Below the pieces are notes generated by a model. That model was not told where the DNA came from. It saw only the letters and a program-made list of their open reading frames with translations, and did not search any database. Below, one piece after another: positions 6,535 through 10,995 of a stretch of 10,995 nt of DNA; within the stretch, counting starts at the first letter, position 1, and each line of letters opens with the position of its first letter. The translations under genes and the position numbers were made by a program. This DNA is from an uncultured Clostridia bacterium (GTDB lineage Bacteria; Bacillota; Clostridia; Lachnospirales; Lachnospiraceae), in contig CAMJIC010000070.1 in the NCBI GenBank assembly GCA_946405675.1, forward strand, positions 1 to 10,995, in the 5' to 3' direction.

Positions 6535-6563
6535 ACAATAAACCGCCAGCATCAAGCCGCCCG

Positions 6564-6628
6564 CCGCCGAAGGCTCTGCCTGTGAGGATGCCCCCCACAG
6601 GCAGAGCCTTCGGCGGAAGACGGCTTTT
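6564..6628 (+). terminator. Terminator of the metY-amino acid transporter operon
   Basis: A perfect 21-bp stem (6564-6584 with 6596-6616) closes on an 11-nt loop. An outer pairing, AAGCCG (6554-6559) with CGGCTT (6621-6626), can extend it, and TTTT follows at 6625-6628. It begins 30 bp after the ATPase stop. Confidence 0.88.
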
Positions 6629-6654
6629 GTGTACCACCGGCTATGAGGATCATA

Positions 6655-6663
6655 TGCTATACT
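6655..6663 (+). promoter_or_regulatory. Extended -10 promoter for the LarE-family gene
   Basis: TGC-TATACT (6655-6663) is a good extended -10 element 41 bp before the start codon. No convincing -35 lies 16-18 bp upstream, as expected for an extended -10 type. The preceding terminator supports a separate transcript. Confidence 0.5.
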
Positions 6664-6703
6664 TGAAAAGACAGGAGATGGAGCGAGAGGGGGATGATTC
6701 CGG

Positions 6704-7504
6704 ATGGATATAATGGCGAAGTATGAAAGGCTTCTGGCGATCCTGCGGGAAAGGAAGAGAATCGCGGTGGCTTTCTCTGGGGGTGTGGACTCTACATTTC
6801 TGCTGTATGCGGCGAAACAGGCGCTGGGAGACCAGGTGACTGCCTTTACTGCGGTTTCCGTGTTCTTTCCCCGGCGGGAGAAAGATGAGGCGGCCGATTT
6901 TGTCAGGGAGCAGGGGATCGATCAGGTGATCGTGGACTTCGCGCCGCTCCGTGAGGAAGGGGTTGCGGAGAATCCGAAGAACCGGTGCTATCTGTGTAAG
7001 CGTGCTTTATTCGGAAGGCTGCAGAAGATGGCACAAGAGCGCGGGATCGATACAGTTGCGGAGGGCTCCAACCTGGATGACCTGGGGGATTACCGGCCGG
7101 GGTTGCGGGCGATCGAAGAGCTTGGAATCTTGAGCCCGCTCAGGGATGCGGGGCTGACAAAGGGAGAGATCCGGGAGCTTTCCCGCAGGATGGGACTATT
7201 GACCTGGGACAAGCCTTCCTTTGCATGCCTAGCTTCCCGGTTTGTGTACGGGGAGACGATCACGGAGGAAAAGCTGCATATGGTGGATGCCGCAGAGAGC
7301 CTGCTTCTGGAATTGGGGTTTGGGCAGTTCCGCGTGCGGATCCATGGGCGGATGGCGAGGATCGAGGTGCCGGAGCAGCAGCTTGACCTTATGCTGCAGC
7401 CAAAGGTGCGTAAAAGAGTGGCATGTCAACTGCATGCCCTTGGATTCTCTTATGTATCGCTGGATCTGGACGGCTACAGAACCGGCAGTATGAACCTCAT
7501 ATGA
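6704..7504 (+). CDS. larE: LarE-family ATP-dependent sulfurtransferase (three-cysteine type)
   Basis: This 266-residue PP-loop ATPase matches LarE, which inserts sulfur into the pyridinium precursor of the nickel-pincer nucleotide cofactor of lactate racemase and related enzymes. The PP-loop AFSGGVDST spans 23-31. 'KPSFACLASR' (170-179) carries Cys175, the counterpart of the sacrificial cysteine of Lactobacillus plantarum LarE. 'NRCYLC' adds Cys95 and Cys98. A CxxC plus a distal Cys is the set reported to bind a [4Fe-4S] cluster in Thermotoga maritima LarE, so this copy may transfer sulfide catalytically instead of sacrificing its own cysteine. GAGAGGGGG (6685-6693) precedes ATG 6704; ATG 6713 is possible. 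No larA, larB or larC is in the window, so the true target is unknown. Flanking terminators indicate a single-gene unit. Confidence 0.87.
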   Translation: MDIMAKYERLLAILRERKRIAVAFSGGVDSTFLLYAAKQALGDQVTAFTAVSVFFPRREKDEAADFVREQGIDQVIVDFAPLREEGVAENPKNRCYLCKRALFGRLQKMAQERGIDTVAEGSNLDDLGDYRPGLRAIEELGILSPLRDAGLTKGEIRELSRRMGLLTWDKPSFACLASRFVYGETITEEKLHMVDAAESLLLELGFGQFRVRIHGRMARIEVPEQQLDLMLQPKVRKRVACQLHALGFSYVSLDLDGYRTGSMNLI

Positions 7505-7520
7505 AATGTTCAGGATCTGC

Positions 7521-7559
7521 TCTTAATAGTTATCCTCTTAATAGTTATCCTCTTATAAG
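7521..7559. repeat. 15-bp tandem repeat, two full copies and a partial
   Basis: TCTTAATAGTTATCC occurs identically at 7521-7535 and 7536-7550, followed by a partial copy TCTTATAAG (7551-7559). It is AT-rich, sits just after the larE stop and runs into the bidirectional terminator. It looks like simple slippage duplication. Confidence 0.85.
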
Positions 7560-7592
7560 AAAACAGGCTGCCGGATCTGGCAGCCTGTTTTC
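7559..7592. terminator. Bidirectional terminator between larE and the PepSY gene
   Basis: GAAAACAGGCTGCC (7559-7572) is mirrored by GGCAGCCTGTTTTC (7579-7592) around a 6-nt loop. The A-rich left edge and T-rich right edge give a T tract in either direction, serving both larE and the converging gene that stops at 7603. Confidence 0.88.
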
Positions 7593-7602
7593 CTGACGTA
7601 AC

Positions 7603-8106
7603 TTAAAAGTCCAGTGTCCATTTGATGAGCTTTCCTGTCTGTGCATTGACATCCGCCTCCCCACGGGTGGAGCCGATCCGGAATTTGACTTCATAGACAT
7701 AGCGCTTGCCGTCGGGTTCTGTATCGGTATCGATCCTGACGGCTGTGATGCGGGCTTTTTTGAACTTTGCTTTGACCGCCTTTTTGGCTTTTGCAGGAGT
7801 GATGTCAACGCTCCTGCCGCCGAGGTCAAAGAGATTGGTCCGTTCCACCTCTATGACCTTGCTGGTATGTTCGTTTACGGTGACTTCGAATTGGATCCGG
7901 GAATTTTTGGAGAGGAAGTCAAACTCCCACTCCATGTCCTCCGCTTCATGGTCCGCTCTGGTCAGCCGATAGGAGGAAGGCACCTGTTTCCTGGCGACAT
8001 TCAGAGCCTGCTCCCTGGTCAGGTCGGCGGAAGCGGTGAGGCCAAAAGCCAGGAGCAGGGAACACAGCAGCAACATCTGTAATAAGCGGCGTCCTGGTGT
8101 TTTCAT
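7603..8106 (-). CDS. Exported protein with two PepSY domains
   Basis: This 167-residue protein has a signal peptide: positively charged 'KTPGRR', a Leu-rich core and TASA|DL cleavage after Ala27. No proper lipobox surrounds Cys15. The mature part consists of two PepSY-like units: one from 'LTREQALNVARK' to 'KVIEVERTNLFD' (about 29-94) and one from 'ITPAKAKKAVKAKF' to the end 'GEADVNAQTGKLIKWTLDF' (about 102-167). PepSY domains occur in protease propeptides and in free-standing secreted proteins and are thought to modulate peptidases or other envelope enzymes; no partner is visible here. The start at 8106 is chosen because AAAGGAG lies 8 nt upstream and the signal peptide begins there; an upstream in-frame start at 8133 lacks a ribosome site. 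It converges with larE. Confidence 0.82.
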   Translation of the reverse strand: MKTPGRRLLQMLLLCSLLLAFGLTASADLTREQALNVARKQVPSSYRLTRADHEAEDMEWEFDFLSKNSRIQFEVTVNEHTSKVIEVERTNLFDLGGRSVDITPAKAKKAVKAKFKKARITAVRIDTDTEPDGKRYVYEVKFRIGSTRGEADVNAQTGKLIKWTLDF

Positions 8107-8157
8107 GACAAAGTCTCCTTTCTGTGCAAACACTGATTAGCATGTATGGATGTTTAT

Positions 8158-8186
8158 ATCATACCTGAATTGACAGGGAATGTGAA
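8158..8186 (-). promoter_or_regulatory. Promoter of the PepSY gene
   Basis: On the minus strand TTCACA (8186-8181) and TATGAT (8163-8158) are separated by 17 bp. The -10 ends about 50 bp before the start codon at 8106. This fits a sigma-A promoter for a single-gene transcript. Confidence 0.65.
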
Positions 8187-8216
8187 TTTTTGTTTCTGTT
8201 AAAAACAGGAAGCAAG

Positions 8217-8350
8217 GTTACAAGTCACGCCCCTGCGAAGCAGGTTTTGGATGAAGGAGGGCGCTGCGTGCCAGTGACATGTGTTTAGCACCGACCGAGC
8301 CGGCAGGCGAGACCCGGAGCGAAGCGTAGACCGGCACACCCACATGCCGA
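8217..8350. repeat. Structured GC-rich intergenic element upstream of the nuclease-helicase gene
   Basis: The stretch between the divergent PepSY and helicase promoters has no credible gene but many paired segments. GTCAC (8224-8228) pairs with GTGAC (8274-8278), CGCCC (8228-8232) with GGGCG (8259-8263), CCTGC (8232-8236) with GCAGG (8240-8244), CATGTG (8278-8283) with CACATG (8341-8346), and GCCGG (8299-8303) with CCGGC (8331-8335). Some neighbouring pairings share a base, so they may be alternatives. The part around 'CCGGCAGGCGAGACCCGGAG' resembles, from memory, an intergenic repeat common in Lachnospiraceae; no search was possible. It could be a palindromic repeat element or an RNA. Confidence 0.55.
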
Positions 8351-8361
8351 CAGAGGAGGGC

Positions 8362-8391
8362 TTGCGAAATGCCGTCCGGAATGATTACAAT
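8362..8391 (+). promoter_or_regulatory. Possible promoter of the nuclease-helicase gene
   Basis: TTGCGA (8362-8367) and TACAAT (8386-8391) are 18 bp apart. The -10 is good and the -35 fair. Transcription would begin near 8398, about 55 nt before the start codon and just outside the structured element. Confidence 0.45.
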
Positions 8392-8452
8392 GGGATGCAG
8401 GAAGCAGTCCAGGGATGATTTCCGCGGGAATCAATGAAAGAAGCATAACAGT

Positions 8453-9985
8453 ATGAGAGCAATCAATATTTATTATCTCACAAGGATACATGATCACAGG
8501 GGAATGTCGCTTCTTCTGGAGGCACTTTCCGGAAGAGGGGACGCAAAAGAGGTCAGCGCCCATGAGGCTGCAACCTTATGGTCTTTTACGGATCAAATGG
8601 CTGCGCTGCTGGCGCAGGGAAGATGTGAGGGCAGGGATGACTGGATCACCTTTCTGGACGGGTTTTATTTCTCTTATACGATCGAGCACATCGGGAAGGA
8701 ATTCGACCTTCTGAAGTTCTCATCGGACAGCGGATGCGTTCTGAATATTGAACTGAAAAGCGTAAAGGTTGAGGAGGATCGCATCCGGAAGCAGCTTGAT
8801 CAGAACCGGTATTACCTGTCCCATATTGCGTCTGAGATTTATTCATTCACCTACGTGATGGAGACTGGGGAGCTGTATACCCTGGATGACAGCGGCGCAT
8901 TTGAACCGTGCGGCATGGAGCGGCTTGCCGGTGTGCTTGCGCTGGATATTCTGAGGGAATATCTTCCCGAAGGAATTGAGAACTGTTTTCGGGCTGCGGA
9001 ATATCTGATCTGTCCGATTGCCGAACCGGATAAGTTTCTGAAGGGAAAGTATTTTTTGACGAACCAGCAGTTTGACTTTCGCAAGAAGATCCTTGGTTTT
9101 TTGCAGGAGCAATCCTCCTCTGAAGAAAATGTCCCTGTGATTTCAATCTCCGGAATTGCCGGATGCGGGAAGACGCTCCTGCTGATGAATCTGGCTGCAG
9201 CGCTGTCAGAGGAGGAACCTGTACTCTTCATTCATTCCGGAACACTCAGAAAGGGACATATGGAATTGAACAGGGCATTGGAGAGGGTTCACTTCATCGG
9301 CGGGAAAAAAGCGGTGAATGATCGACTGCCGGAAGGTTATGGCTATGTGATGATTGATGAGGCGGATCATCTTGCGAAAGCGGATCTGGAGAAGATCATT
9401 TCCTTCACCAGGAAAAATGGCATTCCTCTGGTGATGACTTATGATCCGCGCCGGCTGCTGATCGATAATGAGGATGGGGAAGGAAATGCGAAGCTGACCG
9501 AGACGGCGGAGCTGATAGAGAGAAACAGTGTTTTATCTCTCTCATTTACAGGGAATATCAGGACGAACCGTCCGGTATATGCATTTCTCAGGTCGTTGCT
9601 CCATCTGACAGAACCTGCGTCTGGTATGGACTACAGCTGTATCGATGTGCTGTACGCGGAAAACAGGAGGGAGAGAAAGATTATTGAGCGTTCCTATACG
9701 GAGCAGGGATATATCCTGGTCAGTGCCGGGAGCCGGGGCGGGAGTGAAAATGATCTGATTGCAAGAGAATACAACAGGGTGATCATGCATCTGGATGAGA
9801 CCTATTATTATGATGATACGATGCGCCTCCGGGTTCGGGAAAATGAGGAAGATGCCTTGCATCTTTTGTATGAAGGCATGTCACGGACACGGGAGAGGCT
9901 TTGCCTTGTGGTCTGCAAAAACAGAAATCTGTTTCTGAAGATTCTGTCTATTAGAATTGGCAGAAGACGCGGGACGAGAGGATAG
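8453..9985 (+). CDS. Nuclease-helicase fusion: PD-(D/E)XK/NERD-like domain plus SF1 (DUF2075-like) helicase
   Basis: This 510-residue protein appears to have two domains. Residues 60-125 look like a PD-(D/E)XK/NERD-type nuclease: 'IGKEFDLLKF' (80-89, with Glu83 and Asp85), then 'LNIELKS' (97-103, giving the E-x-K pair Glu100/Lys102) and 'KQLDQNRYYL' (113-122, the usual Gln...Tyr helix). From about 204 an SF1 helicase core follows: Walker A SGIAGCGKTLL (233-243, Lys240), Walker B VMIDEAD (299-305), motif III-like 'LVMTYDPRRL' (326-335), motif IV-like 'FTGNIRTNRPV' (365-375) and motif VI 'YEGMSRTRERL' (473-483). It would act on DNA or RNA in the cytoplasm, plausibly in defence or repair; that role is inference. 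ATG 8453 opens the frame, with only a weak ribosome site (GAAAGAAG). The gene stands alone between its own promoter and terminator, flanked by inverted GTTACAAGTC motifs. Confidence 0.72.
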   Translation: MRAINIYYLTRIHDHRGMSLLLEALSGRGDAKEVSAHEAATLWSFTDQMAALLAQGRCEGRDDWITFLDGFYFSYTIEHIGKEFDLLKFSSDSGCVLNIELKSVKVEEDRIRKQLDQNRYYLSHIASEIYSFTYVMETGELYTLDDSGAFEPCGMERLAGVLALDILREYLPEGIENCFRAAEYLICPIAEPDKFLKGKYFLTNQQFDFRKKILGFLQEQSSSEENVPVISISGIAGCGKTLLLMNLAAALSEEEPVLFIHSGTLRKGHMELNRALERVHFIGGKKAVNDRLPEGYGYVMIDEADHLAKADLEKIISFTRKNGIPLVMTYDPRRLLIDNEDGEGNAKLTETAELIERNSVLSLSFTGNIRTNRPVYAFLRSLLHLTEPASGMDYSCIDVLYAENRRERKIIERSYTEQGYILVSAGSRGGSENDLIAREYNRVIMHLDETYYYDDTMRLRVRENEEDALHLLYEGMSRTRERLCLVVCKNRNLFLKILSIRIGRRRGTRG

Positions 9986-10016
9986 AGAGGGGAGGAGCGA
10001 CATCTCCCTTCTTTTT
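9986..10016 (+). terminator. Terminator of the nuclease-helicase gene
   Basis: AGAGGGGAG (9986-9994) pairs with CTCCCTTCT (10004-10012) over 9 bp including one G-U wobble. The loop is 9 nt and a run of T follows to 10016. It starts directly after the stop codon at 9983-9985. Confidence 0.75.
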
Positions 10017-10043
10017 GTGATCGGGATGCTTTCATGGTATAAA
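10015..10043 (+). promoter_or_regulatory. Promoter of the sensor kinase transcript
   Basis: TTGTGA (10015-10020) and TATAAA (10038-10043) are separated by exactly 17 bp, and a TG one base before the -10 gives an extended -10. Transcription would start near 10050. The -10 lies inside the inverted repeat TCATGGTA/TACCATGA (10032-10039, 10056-10063), which could be an operator. Confidence 0.55.
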
Positions 10044-10191
10044 CGGAAAAAACATTACCATGATTGAGCCCGACCGTACTTTGCACAAGCCATACCCGGC
10101 TGTTAGCCGGAGTTGGCACGGCAAACCGGATTTTTGGCAAGGGAGAGGCATTCCCCGCTGGCAGCTTTGCCGGCCGGGGGGGACTTGTAAC
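10032..10191 (+). other. Structured element at the start of the sensor kinase leader
   Basis: Several inverted repeats stack here. TCATGGTA (10032-10039) pairs with TACCATGA (10056-10063). A CCGGCT-gtt-AGCCGG hairpin lies near 10099-10113. A CGGCAAA...TTTGCCG pair near 10127-10172 encloses a GGGA...TCCC pair. The element ends with GACTTGTAAC (10182-10191), the inverse of 8217-8226. Because the predicted promoter lies at its left end, most of it would be transcribed as leader RNA. No known riboswitch consensus fits. Confidence 0.5.
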
Positions 10192-10442
10192 TACTTTAAT
10201 GAAACAGTTTGGGATAATGTCTGGAATATCTTGCAGGAGACCATATTCTGTGCTACATTAAGACAGAAGATTTCATCCGCAGTCTTTCTTTTGCCCGGAT
10301 GGGATTCTTGCAGTAGCTGCATCCCCGAGTTCATTCAGGGGAGGGCATTGATTACTCGGATCCTCAATCTGACAGGCAGAGGAGGGCTTTTTTTGATATC
10401 AGCGGGTTCTGTGATGACGTAAAAGACTTGGAGGAATTTCCT
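10192..10442 (+). other. Rest of the long leader before the sensor kinase
   Basis: No credible gene is seen; the one long open frame across it (from 10060) gives an implausible peptide. A short stem, TCCTC (10361-10365) with GAGGA (10379-10383), is followed by GGGC and seven T (10388-10394). This might be a weak attenuator 50 bp before the kinase start. Confidence 0.35.
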
Positions 10443-10995
10443 GTGATCCAATGGGTGATCGACCTCATGATATATGCGGGAAGCGCGCTGATGGTTTACA
10501 ACATCTATGGCTTCATCCACTTTGAACGGTATATCCGAGGGAAGAAAACGTGGGATGGCAAGAATTATATCCTTTATCTTCCGATCGTTTTGCTGATCTT
10601 TTTCCTGGCCGGTTATCTTGTGATCGGTTTTTTCGGTAAGCCTGACCTGATGATGGCAGGCGTCCTGCTTGGCGGCAGCATTTTCGTATTTGTCATGTAC
10701 CGTCTGCTGAACCGCATTATCCAGAAGGTGATCGAAAGCGAGCATCTGGAAGCCGAATTGATGGCGGCGGAGGAGAGCAGCCGCGCGAAATCGAGCTTCC
10801 TGGCGGCCATCAGCCATGAGATGCGCACTCCCATGAATGTGATCCTGGGCATGGATCTCCTTGCGCTGAAGAATCCGGATCTGCCGGATCAGACGCGGGA
10901 CCAGCTGGAAAAGATCGGGCACAGTGCCAGGCACCTGGCGGGGCTGATCAACAATATCCTGGATATGCAGGAGACAGGCAGCGGGGAGAAGGTGG
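10443..10995 (+). CDS. Membrane sensor histidine kinase, N-terminal part
   Basis: The frame is open from GTG 10443 to the right edge, giving 184 visible residues; the ATPase and any receiver domains lie outside. Three hydrophobic segments (about 4-26, 43-64 and 70-88) anchor a short sensor region with almost no extracellular loop. A charged linker helix follows (about 90-117), then the HisKA dimerisation domain with the H-box 'FLAAISHEMRTPMNVILGMD' (119-138). His125 is the phosphorylation site. The sequence resembles kinases that in this bacterial group are often hybrid proteins with C-terminal receiver domains. GTG is chosen because GGAGG (10430-10434) lies 8 nt upstream and no in-frame ATG has such a site. 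The signal and target are unknown. Confidence 0.82.
   Translation, partial: MIQWVIDLMIYAGSALMVYNIYGFIHFERYIRGKKTWDGKNYILYLPIVLLIFFLAGYLVIGFFGKPDLMMAGVLLGGSIFVFVMYRLLNRIIQKVIESEHLEAELMAAEESSRAKSSFLAAISHEMRTPMNVILGMDLLALKNPDLPDQTRDQLEKIGHSARHLAGLINNILDMQETGSGEKV

Noticed and set aside
10100..10180. Cyclic-di-GMP (GEMM) riboswitch suggested by CACGGCAAACC
   Set aside because: Only this short stretch resembles the motif; the expected following conserved segments and tetraloop-receptor arrangement are absent.
10060..10422. 120-residue open frame before the sensor kinase
   Set aside because: It runs through hairpins, has no ribosome site and encodes a low-plausibility Trp/Cys-rich peptide with no family resemblance.
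10335..10934. 199-residue minus-strand frame opposite the sensor kinase
   Set aside because: Antisense of the kinase transmembrane and H-box coding region; no domain features.

Overview
The window reads like a chromosomal segment of a moderately GC-rich anaerobic Firmicute, most likely a member of the Lachnospiraceae. The grounds are Shine-Dalgarno-rich starts, protein families typical of that group (NupQ-type and polar amino acid ABC transporters, YczE-like membrane proteins, PepSY proteins) and structured GC-rich intergenic repeats. This placement is inference; no rRNA or marker gene is present.

Layout from left to right. (1) Positions 1-1348 hold the 3' part of a nucleoside/simple-sugar ABC permease (NupQ-like) and a YczE/YitT-family membrane protein in one operon, closed by a near-perfect hairpin terminator at 1465-1510. 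(2) Positions 1511-2031 are gene-free. They hold five 20-bp GC-rich tandem repeats plus an inverted copy, then a canonical sigma-A promoter with a palindrome on its -10/+1 region. A leader of about 230 nt follows, carrying a 55-56-bp direct repeat and a 132-bp element with perfect 12-bp terminal inverted repeats. (3) Positions 2032-6534 form a probable sulfur-assimilation operon: O-acetylhomoserine sulfhydrylase (MetY-like), then a four-gene polar amino acid ABC transporter (binding protein, two permeases, ATPase), ended by a 21-bp hairpin. MetY makes homocysteine from O-acetylhomoserine and sulfide; a linked amino-acid importer would fit cystine or another sulfur amino acid, but the substrate is not proven. 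(4) Positions 6655-7592 hold a monocistronic LarE-family sulfurtransferase with the three-cysteine (possible Fe-S) pattern and a bidirectional terminator. (5) A convergent gene at 7603-8106 (minus strand) encodes an exported protein with two PepSY domains.

(6) Positions 8217-10191 are the most accessory-looking part. A 510-residue protein joins an N-terminal PD-(D/E)XK/NERD-like nuclease domain to an SF1 (DUF2075-like) helicase domain. It sits between two structured non-coding regions that carry the same 10-bp motif in inverted orientation. (7) Positions 10443 to the right edge hold the start of a membrane-bound sensor histidine kinase, preceded by its own predicted promoter and an unusually long (about 390 nt) structured leader.

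Best candidates for something undescribed are the nuclease-helicase with its flanking repeats, the structured elements at 8217-8350 and 10032-10191, the terminal-inverted-repeat element in the metY leader, and the palindromic operator on the metY promoter. No CRISPR array, tRNA, rRNA or transposase gene was seen.
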